Below, one piece after another: positions 24,898-37,974 of a DNA stretch of 64,000 nucleotides (its first letter is position 1; each line of letters starts with the position of its first letter). The notes below the pieces were generated by a model. It was not told where the DNA came from. It did no database searches and saw only the letters and a list, made by a program, of their open reading frames with translations. Made by a program: the position numbers and the translations under genes. The DNA comes from Lycocorax pyrrhopterus obiensis (lineage: Eukaryota > Chordata > Aves > Passeriformes > Paradisaeidae): the NCBI GenBank assembly GCA_014706295.1, contig JACSVZ010000004.1, positions 5,944,965-6,008,964 on the forward strand, in the 5' to 3' direction.

Positions 24898-25641
24898 TTA
24901 AAATGGATATAAGAGGGTTGTGTCAGGCAGCAGAGAGCTCTGAGAGCTGCAAGAGCTCGTGATTTGTTGGTTTTGTCCAGCGATCCACTGGGTGGGGAAA
25001 GCCCACGGATAGCCCAGGGATAGCCCAAGGGTAGCCCAGAGATACTGCGCCCCAGCCTCAGCTCCCACTGCAGCTCTGCACCCACGAAGGGGCTGGGACA
25101 GGCTTTGGTGCGACAGCAGCTTCAGGGTTCCAGTCTTGGGACAAACAAATCTTGTGGTGGACTCTGTTACCTCCCAGCTAAGGCTGACAAGAGCCCGTCC
25201 CTGTCTGTCTGTCCCTCCGTGCTCTGTGGTAGTTGATGGAACACAGAATAAATGCCCAATTCCTGCCCAGCTGGAGATGACAGCCAGCAGATCCTTGCCC
25301 CAGGGGGTTCTCTTATCCCTTTTTAGCGTTTGCAGACAGAGAAAAGTGATCACAGCTTTTCCTTCACCCCAGGGGGATTTCACCAAGCACATCTTTATGC
25401 CAAGCCTGGCATGTCGCTTCCGTGATTGTTTGGATGAGGCAGCATCAGATTTGCTAGAAACCCAAAGCAGAGCCCATCTCCCACTTACAGCACAGTTAAC
25501 CCACATCTTTATCCCTACAGACATTGAGACGTGGCAGGGCCAACACGTAATTAAACAGCCAACCTGGGCAGTTATCAGTGAATAAATGCTATTGTTCTCC
25601 AGAAACTTTCTCCATATCCTACAAAAGATCAAGTTTTCCAT
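24898..25641 (-). other. 247-codon open frame of unknown status
   Basis: On the minus strand an ATG at 25641 in a favourable context (A at -3, G at +4) opens a frame of 247 codons, the longest in the window outside chance-prone repeats. It is rich in Ser, Leu, Thr, Lys and Trp, and its C-terminal third reads through the 11-bp tandem repeat at 25001-25044 as a repeated Gly-Tyr/Leu-type stretch. No domain, signal peptide or family resemblance is seen. On the plus strand a 149-codon frame (25136-25585) overlaps it completely, which points to local depletion of stop codons in both directions rather than a gene. Possibilities are chance, a lineage-specific transcript, or the remnant of an unrecognised repeat. 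Coding status is unlikely but not excluded. Confidence 0.12.
25001..25044. repeat. 11-bp tandem repeat, four copies
   Basis: Four consecutive 11-bp units of the form GCCCANGGATA start at 25001, 25012, 25023 and 25034, with one to two substitutions each. They lie within the long minus-strand open frame. Confidence 0.88.
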
Positions 25642-28600
25642 GTTACATCCAATGATTTGCTTTCAAGGTTTTCTGTGCAATTGATTTCCACTGGGCCAGA
25701 AAGCAGCTAATCAGCTGAAGGCTCTGCAGTGGGCAACTTGACAGACAGTTAATAGCTTTAAAAATATTTTTTCTATGACCTGCCAAAGTTATTTAGGTTT
25801 TCTTCAAGGTTTGTAATACAGCTCTGGGTGCTGATTTATTTAAATTATTTTCCAGTATACCTTGAAAATCATGGAAAATAGAAATAAATGGATAAAGCAT
25901 GGAGTGCAAGGATGTGTTGCTCCAGATTGTCTCCTTGGCTTCATCTTCACATAAGCACAGAAGTAATAAGAGTCAAATGTAAAGAAATTGGAAAAATATC
26001 AGCTTAAGCATAATAAATCACTGTATTACTGAATAACGTTACTGTATTACTGAATAAATTACTGTATTACTGAATAACATGAAGAACAAACGATACATGT
26101 GCATTTCAGAGAGAAATCTGGATTTTTCATGAATCTTACAGAAAGATGTGATCATTATCAACTTCACAGTATTTTAAGATGACTGTTTACATGTTAGGTC
26201 GTACAAAAATCTCACATTCATCTCTCTAATTTAATTCTCTGAGTTTTGAGGGAAAACCCCACCTCCCACCCAGCAAGGAAAGCTGAGGAAACTTCAGATG
26301 GAAATCTCCAGCTGATGTATTAGAGCTATAAAACTTAGCACATAAATTGTTGCATGGACTCTTATACATTTAGTACAGCAATCCTGGGATCTCTATGACA
26401 ACAATCCCAACAGCTGCTCTCTGAATGCTGCTGCTGCACAAGGCACTTACTGTGCTTCTAATGGGAAAACCACTATGCTGATTCCCACAGATTATTTTTG
26501 GAGTGAGAAACTGCTTGTTACGACATTTTATTAAGAATATGGAGAGGGGGTTGCACTGAAACATGTAAAATTATCTAAAATTTGGGCTGAGTACAGAAAC
26601 AAATGCAGGAGTTCAAGGTGATGTCAGTGCTCTCCTGCCTCTTCCTTCTCTCCTATGGAAGATCATTAGGAATTGACTGGTTTGGGCCCACATTAGCTCC
26701 AGGAAGCCTGACCTGCAGTTCAAGCTGCATCATGGACCAAAAGAGAATTAGAAAGGAAATCCCTTCCCCTTCCACTCTGGCTGGGCTGCTCACCAGCCAT
26801 ATCCTTATTTGCCCATTTATTTATGGCTAGAGATCAGTGGAGAGCTGCTCCAGTTGTGTTTCATGAGACTGCAAGCAGTCAGAGGTGTCTGTCTGGTCCC
26901 CCTGCCAGGGCAGTGGCCACGTGCACTGCTAAAGACACGGGCAGAGGCCTTTAAACGTCTCATCCCACAAACCCCTATTTGCTTTCTTTTATTTTTTGTG
27001 ACATAGGAATGGATTGAAAGCAGCCTCCCCTGTTTGCAGCAATGCCTGTTTCCATGGCACCCAGAGCAGCAGCTGATGGCCTTGTTATAACAAAAACTCT
27101 AATAAATTTCAACAGATTGCTGGGAATTGCTTTTTTTTTTTCCCCCTAAACACAGACAACCCTCCATTCCTGGAACCACCTCCTATAGGGTCCAAAACTC
27201 TATGGTGAAGTTAAACTCTTCATAGTGATGATAGTTTTTAAAAAAGAAATAAAATTTAACATGCATCCCTCAGAGAAAAAGAGAGAGAAGGAAAAAACCC
27301 AAACCTTATAAATTTTTCTTATCTATCATGGACTTGACAGAGCTCTAAAAACGTTTGTCTGATGAATCCTACCTGTGCAGCATCTGTTCACAGCCACTGA
27401 AAAGCAACCATGGACGGCCTTAGAGACAGAACATCTTCCTCCTTGAACCGTGCTCCCAAAAAGCTGCTAAGCTGCTGTGCTGCCCTGTGAATTTTTGAAA
27501 AGAGATAATTGAACATGGGCATTTTACACTCAAATACACTTTTCATCACTCTGATATTCATTTCTGTAAAACCTCATGAATATGTAGCACTGTCTTTTAC
27601 TTCTTTTTAGTGTCTTCCATCCCAGGTTGAATGAATTTTGGACTTACTTGGTTTCTAAGGTGTTGATCCTGAGGATCCTTTGATTTTGTGTACAATTATA
27701 ACTGAACATTGAGGAGCGTTTACAAAACTGGGAAAAGCAGTGGAAGAGAATTGGCTTTTCAGAGTTTCAAAGTTAACTGAAAAAGCCCGTACATTACCCC
27801 TCGTGCTTTGTTAATTATCCTGGTGACAGCCTGTGTTACACTGGCCAGGAAAGAAAATCAGATTTCAAAACTGAGGAGAAAACAAAAAGCAGTATTCAAA
27901 TGACTGTAAGGAAAGAAAAGTAGAGGAAGCAGTACTAACACTGTATTTGAAAATTCAGTATTAATGGAAGATTTTGTGCTAAAGTCAGAGTACCTGTTTG
28001 TCAGAGACGTCCTCAATGTTGAGCATTACCAGGTTCGTACGTTACAGGGAATCAATGAATGCTTGACCTGAGCGTTTCTCCACACCCTGTTCTCAGTCCA
28101 GTGCTTGTTACTGCACCTGCTGTGCTCTCTGTACCCCAGCACCTCACAGACGGTGACCCAGACTCAGTAAGGAACTGCTCAAAATATGTCTTTCCTCAAA
28201 GAACCTGTAATTCAGTTAATGAATAATAAAAATAATAGATCCTGCAGAACCATAGAACAGCATATTCCTAAACATGTGTCTTCTTAGCACACTATGAAAA
28301 AACAACTGAAAAGCCTCAACTGAATTTCAAAGAGAAACCACATTTAGATATTAACTGTATGTAAAAATCTTGTCAGAAGTAACTGTCCTACAGGCAATTA
28401 CAGAGAAAAATATCCAGAAATAAAATCACATGAGCTTAACCAAACATCACCTCAAAGGAAATGATCTTTGGGAGCCACAGGAAGGAAAATATGGATAGGA
28501 AATAAAGTGAGACCGCTGTTCTTTAGGAACAGTAACTTAATCATTACAGTTACTGACAGATCATTTCACTATGAGAAATAACACACATTAAAACCATGGA

Positions 28601-31239
28601 AGAGCTTCTCAGTGTTTGGGGAGACACTGCTGTAACACATTGAAATTATCACTAAGAGGTTAGAAATGCACTTTGGCATCCCAGGCTCTACCATATGGTT
28701 TGCATCCCCACTTCTGGAGGAGCTGCACACGTGTTCTGCACAGGCACAGGGAGAGTGTTCAAAGAAAACACAGCTCCAGCAATTCTCCATCTCATCCACA
28801 AAGGGCTTAATAAAATGACTGAAATTACTCCAGTTTAGCACATCATTATAAATCATTTTGCAGCCCTAATAGTCTCAGGTTCAGACATTAAAAGGACAAT
28901 AAAACTGCTTAGGAAGTGTTCTCTCCACTTAAGAAGCATGATGGAATTCACCAAACTTACTTCATCCTCTGGGGAATCGCCAGGAACGTTAATAAACTGA
29001 AGTGGTTGAGGAGTCTATTAATTTTGGACAATGTGATTTATATTCTGATACTCTTTAGAAAGTTGCCCAGACAAAACTCCTCGCTGACTGATCTTGTGCA
29101 CTGTTCCCAGCGCTCCAGTAGTTTTCCTTCCGCTCCCTACCCTGGAATGGACTTTTCCCCCTGGAGATGAGAAGCCCTCTCCACACCCTTACTTGGCTGT
29201 GTCCCACCTGCTGGAGGGGTCTAAGCAAACATGCAATTTATGGAGCATTTTCCTCCAAATATATGGAAAACATGACCCAGCAGCTTCCTCCAAGGCCTTT
29301 TTGCTTGGATAATCCTAGACAGACTGCTCCCAGGTGTGGGCATCCACATCCTGCCTTCAAGCCATGTAAAAATTGCCACCCTGCTGACAGAGCTCCACCT
29401 TATGGATTTCTATTTTTCTTCTTTCCTGTTTGTTTGACAGACTGAAGGATTGAAACAAGCATGGGATTAGTGTTCGGTTTGCTTTAAAATGCTGCAAAAA
29501 TTTATTTTGCTGGCATAGCACATGACCCACCCTCCAGGGAGGGACACCGTGCTGCTGTCACCGTTTTTGCCACGACATCTTTATCAGTGGCTGAGCAGGA
29601 CTACATCCAATATCTCTTCTTCCTCTCAGCACAGCCTGAAAGCATCACTACCATCCAGTTGATCTGTGCTGGCTAACTGACAAAAAGCTGCACTGTCTGT
29701 CCCCTCCATCAGGTTCCTCTGGTGCCATGGGGGTTTTAGATCAAACCAAGGCCATATTGTTTGTCCTGGAAATATATACATTGAATTTTCAACATGCATC
29801 CCCATAGCAAGTGTATTAAATACCACTGAGGGAGTATTAAACAACTCCAGAAAAAACTGGCATTCTACCTAATTTCTTTCTTTGTGTCTCAGGCAGGTAA
29901 ATTATTAGGAATTTGCTATCAGAGAGCAAAACATTTCAATCTTCCACAAGATAATAGCTATGAGATGTGACAACAACCATAACTTGCGCATTAGGAGAGA
30001 TCGAAAGAGCTGTTTAAGGGTGTGACAGTGGCTCGTTTGCCATGGCAGAGTGTGACATTTAGTAAACCTGTGACACGGTTCAGATTGTGCTGCGCTGCGA
30101 TTGCTACATGTGCTCCTTTCCTCCTTTTCCCCATCTTGGCGGGGAAAGCAACTCCTACACCTTCAACTACAAACCGAAATAAATGAGAGGGAGAGATTAT
30201 TTGTGTTTGATGTGTTCTGCTTCTCACCACTCTGTAATTTCATCCAATGGTGCTGCTCCACACAACTGATGTGATTTGTTGAACTCTCTAGCAGCTAATG
30301 TTTTTATTTTGAAATTGTTATCTTATTGATTAGATTTTTCATATACTTCACATTTACTTGCTTCTATCTCCTCCAAAACACTTTCCACACTTCATTTTGT
30401 CCACAGTGCAGTTCTACTTACTTATACACATAATTTTATACAACATAGAATGAATGCAAAGTTCACGGTCAATTTGAAAGATTAAAAGTAAGATTTAAAT
30501 TCTCCTGGCTGAAAGTGACTTCTGAAAAAGTTAATTACTCCTCTTTATCTCAGACTTACCCCTTAAAGCTGTCTGCTAAATCACAAGAGATCTGAAAGGA
30601 TTTCACTTTTCACTCCTGGCCACAGAATGGCACAGCAGAACTTTAAAAGCTCAAATAGTGTGTGAAACATGAAGAGTTATTGCTACTATTTACAAAGTAC
30701 CGGGAACAAGTCCTGCTTTCAATTATTTCCGAAGATACTCCACTGAGTCTGATCCCCTATTGCCCTGCATAATATATACATTTAAATCTACACAAAGTGG
30801 GTCAGAAAGCACACCTGATCTGCTCTGCAAACATTTCAGCTTGAAGTGACACCGATAAAGAGCCACAAGAGAGACACTTGTTTCTAAAAAAGATGCTTTA
30901 GGCTAACAGAAAATATTATCAATAAACCTTCTGTGTATTTGAGGAGGGGAAAAATAAGCTGTATTTCTAACGTGCCCTGTCAAGGCAGCTGGTTACAGTT
31001 CTCATTGGGTTTAATGGGATGTATTTGGTTTCTGCTGAAAACAGAGTGGAAATGGAACATCGGTTTCACAGAATATGTTATTAACATCTCTTATCTGAGA
31101 GATTATTATCTCGTATAATATGGTTTCTGGAGCAGTATTAGCCCAGGAAAATCTCAGAGACATGCAGCCTGTGGCTGGGAGAGGTTAAGCACAGTTGTAC
31201 TTGCAGAAAGAGAGCAGAAGCAAAGGAAAAGTACCTGCT
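25642..31239. other. non-genic stretch
   Basis: No gene is recognised in about 5.6 kb. Apart from the short tandem repeat at 26020-26080 and a T11 run at 27131-27141, no repeat family was identified. Open frames are all under 100 codons. The 27100-28560 part is nearly free of frames over 60 codons, as expected for AT-rich neutral DNA. Confidence 0.55.
26020..26080. repeat. 20/21-bp tandem repeat, three copies
   Basis: Three copies of ACTGTATTACTGAATAA plus three or four variable bases: 26020-26040 (21 bp), 26041-26060 and 26061-26080 (20 bp each). The 17-bp core is identical in all three, so the triplication is recent or was homogenised. No function is evident. Confidence 0.92.
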
Positions 31240-32250
31240 CAGGTCCTCAGGGAGCTGCTGCCCTCAGGCCTTGGGCTCCCTGCAGAGCAGGTTCAGGCCT
31301 CAGGTGGGCATTGAGGAGAAGGACTGATCCTGAGAGCCACCTCCAGGCTGGACAGGCTGGAGCAGGGCAACCATCGCCCTGCTGGGGGTCAGGGTGGAGA
31401 GAAGGCTCGGTGCTGGCTGAGGGTCACCCACAGGACTGTGGAGGGTGCCAGCACTGGGCATTGGCTGCAGGACACTCTGAGGGGAGTCCAGTGCCCACAG
31501 CTGGTTCCAGTGGGTCTGTCCAGCTCCAGAGACTGTGAGAGCCAGCAGAACCAAGCCCTTTTGGGTGCTTGACCTTTGGGAACCCTCCTGCAGCACACTG
31601 TGTTGTGTCCTTACAAATGGTGTCAGCTCCAACATACAAACACCCCATGTTCCCACAGAGAAGGCAGGGGAAAGTTCTGTGGGATGTGCTGTGAGAATAT
31701 CTGCTGCTCGTACATGTGGTAAAAAAATACAGGGTTGAATTGGGGTTTTACAGCATTCTTATAAAAGAACTTCTGAGGAGGAGGTTTGTGTCAGCTCCGT
31801 GACACGACCTTTGCAGCAGCCGACGGGCTGATCAGCTCAGCAGCCCATCAAAGCCTCACCACTGCCACTGCCTCCCCCACATCCTTCCCCAGGGCTTTGC
31901 TGCTTTACTGCCAGTGAGTTTTGCAGTAACTCCTGGCTTTCCACGAGCCATTTGGGGTGGCTGAATCCAGAATCCCTTCTCTTGTCTCTGCTTGCTCCCA
32001 GCAGAGCCCGCAGAGCCCTGCGCGCCTTCCCCAGGCACCTCCCTGCTCCTGCGGGGCTGTGAGGCCACCCAGCACTGTCCGGGCACTGGGAGGGATACCC
32101 CGGCACCTCCTGGAGCCACAAAGCCTCCCGGCAGCAGGAAAGGGAGCAGGATGGCTGCAGTGCTCACATCAGTCATCTCCATGCCCCAACACCCATGCCC
32201 ACGGTAGAACAAGGGTTCTGGCACCTTGCACAGCATTAGGCAACACGAGA
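31240..32250. other. GC-richer block with overlapping frames on both strands
   Basis: This kilobase is clearly richer in G+C than its flanks, with a moderate CpG count in its right half (roughly 14 from 31790 to 32250). Frames of 118 codons (minus, 31300-31656), 132 codons (minus, 31856-32254) and 103 codons (plus, 31957-32268) overlap each other. None resembles a known protein. The left half has a CCTCCAGGCTGGACAGGCTGG phrase common in GC-rich avian repeats, so an unrecognised old repeat is possible. A weak CpG island or lineage-specific exon is also possible. Confidence 0.3.
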
Positions 32251-35200
32251 ACATCTCCTCCAGGATGAAATGTTTCCATGTTCTCTAATTAGGTGTGGCC
32301 TAATAAATAAGTTAGAGCAGTACCGGATGTTAGAATGCAATCATGCTGTAACTAACAATTTTTGTCAATCCTACAGGAAGAGAGGCAGCATTGTAAGTAA
32401 GTTGCATTCCCAGCACTGCCTGTTCCTCCCTCCTCCTGCACAAAAACCCAGGAACACCTTCTGCCAAGAGAAATGGAATCAAATAGCTCCAGACATCTGT
32501 GAGCCTCGTAGTGGAGATTATTTTCCTAGAAATAAGACCATGGATTCCACAGAAAAGTATTATTGCTTTTCATGTGGCAGGATACCAACAACACAGCACT
32601 GAAATGATAAATACTAGAGATGGGGGAACTGCTTGCAATAGGGTGTTAAATGGATTCATTTGGCCTCTTGAGTTTTCTTTGTTAATTCTTCATGAGCTGA
32701 TTTGAACAAATACTACTTATTTGACCACTAATTCATGCAAATACGTTTCTATCTATAGACCACTTGCAAATGATGCACTGCTACTGCTGCCTCACGGTGT
32801 AAACAATCACATAAATTATATATTATGAACTGTATTTCCTGATCAGAGACTCGCTGAAAACAAAGATGAAGTGCACAAGAAGTTCATATCCCTTGTGACC
32901 AAACTCCTGACCTGAGTGAGAATGCTCACCTCAGTGCAGCTGTGCCCATGTATTCCCAGATTCTTGGTGCAAACACACTTTTGTATCAGTACAACTGGCT
33001 GGAACAACTCCCATTAACTTCCCAAATGATGAGTTTTTGGAGGACCACTTTCAAATAATATTACAATTGCAAATATAATGTGAAGTTTGTGACTACAGAA
33101 TAAATCCTGCTCTATTAAAATAATAAACAAAAGTGACAGGATATTAAACTGAGTTTCCACGAAAACAATTCTCTGTGGTCTCCTGTGCAGTTTCCTCAGC
33201 TCAGAGCTTGATTAGACACTGCCATTGCGAGCAACCATGAGCTAAGAGCTCAGCCAGGGAGGAGAGTAGGGAGCCCAATCCAATTTCACCCCAAATGATT
33301 TTTGTTTGCTCTTTGTTTGTTTGTGTTGGTTTTTTTCCAACTGCCAAACTCACATGACTTCAACACAAAACTGCCAGAAGGGTTTTAATCTATGAGACAG
33401 AAGCAGGAAAACTTAAACCAGTAAAAAGCCACAAAACCAAACACCAAAGCTTAAGTACAACCCAAAAAGGACTGAAACAGCCAACAAGCTGATCCTGTGT
33501 AGGTGATAAACTATAAGTAGATAAAATAATTTAAAAGCTGGTCTTCATAATTCTTCATGTTTTGTCCCAGAGAGCTTTTGCAGTCGCAAGGAATACTTGT
33601 GAAATACATTATCAATGGGAATAGTCCATATCTGTCCGTGTGGGGCTGTAATGCTTTTGTCTCCTGCTGTACACAAATAAACACTTACGTACAAAAGAGA
33701 TGAGGGCAGCTTGTGAAAGAATAAGGAATGATCTCAGGCTTTACACTGACACATTGTTCAGACCTGTTACAAAATAGACTTCAAGAATGTGAGGGAACTT
33801 TGTAACTGCAGCCTCCCTAAGCCCTGAGCTCAGCCTTTGGAGACAAGACAGAACCTGGCAAACTGGGATGCTGTAGTTGTACTGCTGGGTGTAATTTATC
33901 CATCCTAATAATACACTTACATTGATGCCAGTCCCTAAGCAATAATCTCCAGACTCCACAGTCTCATATGCATAATTCAAGCCCATGATTAAGATGACTG
34001 GAGATTTCCTGGGGGGAATATTTAGATTTAGGTTCAGTACTGCTCAACTTTGCAACAGACAGAACTAGTTTCTACGCATATCAAAACACGTGGCAAGTAA
34101 CAAATTTCAGATTTGTGGTGGGGGACACATTCATATCAGCATGACAGTAAAGCATTTATCCTGCAGCTGATTAGATTCTTGACCCACTAGTGAATGAAGC
34201 AAATTTCAAATCTGATCTGAAGCATTTTTACTCTTCCTTATCCCTTTCTATCTTTTAATAAGCATGGAAGTTTTCCACTTCCTGCTAGAGTTTTGATCAT
34301 CTATCCCTGTATTGCAAGGAAAATCTCGTACTTTTGCATTTTAATATGTTTTTCATCTTTTGAGTAAAGTTATCACCTATTTTCAACCACATTTATTCTT
34401 CATGTAAGTGCAGACAGGATTTCTTTTAAAATGTCCAAGAATTAAATCAATGAGCAGGTCTGGCCTGCTAGGAAATTCTTTCAGGATCTGATACAGAGAA
34501 CATAGCTAACACTCCAACAAACTTGAAAATTCTTTAAGGAGGTATCAACAACAAACTAAAAACTTGCTGGTTTAGGCAACAGAGGATAGGGACACTGATG
34601 GAGAATTTCACCAACATGGTATGGTAAAAGTTATCAGCAGCCCTACTGAGGGAAGCACAAAGTTAGGAGGATTTCCTTTGCAAGAATAAATAGAAAATAC
34701 CTATTCTATGTGTGTTTAGAGTTTTACCTCCCATGCTGGTGGACAGGAGACATTTCCCTCTCACAGAGCCTGTAAGTCATAGAAAGTGCAATTTCACCAT
34801 AATAAGAATTTTTAAACTATCACAGATTCAGGCAAGAGCAGCAAATTTTCTAAAGGATTTACTCATGAAAGTCAAAGTAATTTATTTTGAGGACTGTAAA
34901 TGTCTGCTCAGACTTCTGGCTGAACCTTGAGGCATTCCTTGATCTCCAGGGAAAGACAGAAGAGGCCGGGGATCTGCATGAGCTGGGGGCTGAAGCAGTG
35001 CTGGAGCTTGGGGACGTCACCCACACACCGCACTCCTGGCAGAGCCCCTTTCACCTCTGCGGGGTTTGGGAGAGCTGGAATACAAACCTCTGCCTTACAA
35101 ACTCCACCTGGGATTGCTGACTCTCTACCTGTCCCCTTGGACTGGGGGTTTGGGTTCAGCTGTTGGTTTTACTCACACATTGAACTGAATCCCCAGAGCA

Positions 35201-36349
35201 CGGTGACAGAGGTTTGTCCCTCTGATCCAAGCCATGCTTCACAACTCTGCATCATTCTCATTCAGTAAAAGTAGCAGTTCACTTGAGACTTTCACAGGCG
35301 TCACACTGACCCAAAGCAATCCCTTCAAAATTCTGTGAGCATTTGCAGCATCCTTATTATTCAGCATTTTTGAGCTGCTAAATCTGGGAACAGCTGTGGA
35401 TAGATGCTTGGAGGATTAGGCTGCACTTTGCTAATAAGACCTGACTGCAGCATCTCAGGAAACAGTGAAAGTCATTCTATAAATAGTGAAGGTTTCTGTT
35501 ACGAAATGCTTTTACATATATTAAATCAAGATGCCATAATTAAAGTAACCATTTCAGAGGGATGGATAATAAGGAAAAAGTCATTAATAATCTCTTACCT
35601 CGTGTGGCTCTGGGAAAAGAATCTGATTGAGTCAAGCTAAAAATGCCCTGCAATTGAAACAAAATAGGTGTATTTTCATTGGTTTAAAATAAATTACTGG
35701 TAGTGAAAACGATAAGGAAAACATACAAGTCTATTAGTAATACACACTGCTATAGGTCTTCTAAGGTTTTTCTAAGCATACCACAGTGTTTTCATAATCA
35801 CAATCAGAATAGCTGGTTAAGTGAGTGATGCAATGTAAATTACAGAATTAAAATGTTTCAACCATTTTCCTGCAGATTTGGAATGGCTCTTTAAAGCATC
35901 TGAAGTGCCAGTGGAGTGCCAGGATTCTCTACAGTCAGTGATTGTCTGCTGTTTGCAATCAGTCTCCAATTTGTCACTCTGCTTCCAATAAAATATTAAT
36001 GTAATCAGATGAAATTATCCCCCTTCCAGCCCCACGTGTGGTTTGGAGTCAGTGCTGTGTTTGCTACTGCTCAAAGTGGGTTCATGGTGCTCCAAGGAAG
36101 CAAGAGATGCTGAGAGATCAAAAGGTGACAATTTGAAAATGATACTTGAAGCAGCATTTTTAAATACATCACGGCATTATAAAGTAGAGAGTGTCACTCT
36201 GTCCTAGGACACCATTCCTGAGATCCCAGAGGCTTCCTGGTGAAGGATAATACTTGACACCCCCACCAGAGTCTTGCTTTTGTCCAAGCAGGGCTTCAAT
36301 TGACAGCAATAAAGCTGGAAACCATGAACATCAAAAATCTGTAGAGAAA
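32251..36349. other. non-genic stretch
   Basis: No gene is recognised. There is a TTTG-rich simple tract near 33306-33326. A GC-richer patch near 34960-35170 has overlapping plus frames (77 and 113 codons) without any recognisable motif. The rest is AT-rich single-copy DNA. Confidence 0.5.
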
Positions 36350-36369
36350 TTAAGTTACCTTAACAGCAC

Positions 36370-36425
36370 AGTGGTGTAATTAGTCACAATTAGTGGAGCT
36401 ATCAATTGTAAGTGATTAAAAATGA
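36370..36425. promoter_or_regulatory. putative homeodomain-type motif cluster
   Basis: TAATTAG (36377-36383) and CAATTAG (36387-36393) form a direct repeat of AATTAGT spaced 10 bp apart, one helical turn. ATCAATTG (36401-36408) and TGATTAAA follow within 25 bp. Regular spacing of homeodomain cores is typical of enhancers bound cooperatively. Function is inferred only; AT-rich background makes single sites uninformative. Confidence 0.25.
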
Positions 36426-36599
36426 GGCTTAGATAAAGACGGTGAATTTGACTAAAAATGTTTCCGTTAGAAAGATTTGACCTTCTTACCCATTAAATCT
36501 GAACATTAATCTCCAGATGAAAATCAAGTTACAATTGAACAGAGACAATTACATTTCAATTTTGGTTGACAGTAAGCTCAGGTTTGAAATCTAATACAG

Positions 36600-37920
36600 T
36601 TATTTTGTGACCTCGGGCACCTCATCTAAAGTCCTTTCCATCTCTAAATGAAGATAATACTTCCTTGCCTTTGTGAAGAGCTCTGAAACCTTGGCTGAAT
36701 TGTTATTATTTATGTGTACAGCCCTGAAAGCATAACTCAACAGGATGGCTGTGTTTGCACATCTGAGCCTGGATGGGATTGTGAGCAAAATATTTACTCT
36801 CTCTGCATCCAAATAAATTTTGCTGGAAATATCGCAGCAGATGACTACTAACACTTTGCTTGCCTGCTTGTTTTTCCAAGAGAATCCTAAATAAAGCTCT
36901 GGATCCTACCAAAATGTACGTACTTGACTTTCATCACAGAAATCAATCCACTGAAATCCATGGGATTGGTCACATGTCTCTGTTCAGGCTTAAGCGCACA
37001 GCAGCAGCCCAATCACAACTTAAGGGAGCACCAAATATCAAACCCATTTTTAATCCATGCAAAGTCAACACATCCTACACCAACCCCGCCCCGATGCCTT
37101 TGTCCTCACATATCCCAGCTTGTCACGCTCCCACCAAAGTCCTTGGATCAATGGCTAATTAACTACATTGAGAGATGAAATACATGAATTTTTCATTCAT
37201 TACAGATTCTGGCTGTCCCCTAAAGAATTGCCTGATCTCATCCTCTGGGGTTTTAAAGTGTTCAACTTCATAAAAAAGAAAAGGAATGAAGTGTTGAGTA
37301 ATGGCAGGGTTTGTTAGATACAAATTAATAGCGATGACATCAGTGAATATGTTGTCTAATTAAAAAGAGAAAAAAAAAGATTGGTAAAAAGGAAAGAAAA
37401 AATAAAGAAAGATTGGAAATGTATAAGCATGAAAGAAAGAGCTCTCTTTTGTTCTCTACCCTAAGAAGTTCTTAAATTACCTCCCCTCAAGCTCAGGAGC
37501 ATTGCCCTGTTTCCAAGTGACAGCTCTACTCCGATTAACCTCCATGAGTGAGGGAAGGTGGTGGCAATTCAGCAGTGGAGCACAGGGCAGGAGAGCACAT
37601 CCAGGGTTTCTCTGAGCAGTGTGACAGCACAGCCATGGGATCAGCACATTTGTGGAGCTGCACAAACACCCTGACAGGCCTCTTGGTGAGGCACATTCCA
37701 GGGATGGAAGGAAGGCAAGTCACTCAGCCACTTCCTCTCGTGCTGGAGACAGTGTGAACAACAGCTCCGACAATCTCAGGGATGAACTGTGCCAAGAGGA
37801 AACATGGGGGGTCTTTTCCTTTTGGATTTTCTGCTTGCACAGTCCAGGCGCTGCTTCCCACTCCAGCTGCAGACACGGCTCACACGCAAAATCACCACTG
37901 CAAGTGCCCCGCCAGGTAAA
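36600..37920. other. non-genic stretch
   Basis: No gene is recognised. An A/G-rich block lies at about 37365-37440, with AAAGATTGG appearing twice. GC-richer sequence at 37550-38050 carries overlapping frames on both strands up to 117 codons, none family-like. Confidence 0.45.
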
Positions 37921-37974
37921 CTGACTCCGAGGGAAGCCAGGGAGCCCCTGACTCCCAGGGAAGCCAGGGAGCAC
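37921..37974. repeat. 27-bp tandem duplication
   Basis: Two adjacent copies of CTGACTCC(G/C)AGGGAAGCC followed by AGGGAGC, starting at 37921 and 37948, differ at about two positions. This is a simple local duplication in GC-richer DNA. Confidence 0.85.

Noticed and set aside
29199..29214. Third CTCF-like match (minus strand)
   Set aside because: Only 14 of 16 consensus positions match, with a mismatch in the core; such matches are expected by chance in this length.
31300..31656. 118-codon minus frame suspected of being a retroelement fragment
   Set aside because: No reverse transcriptase, gag or CR1 motif could be recognised; retained only as a GC-rich block.
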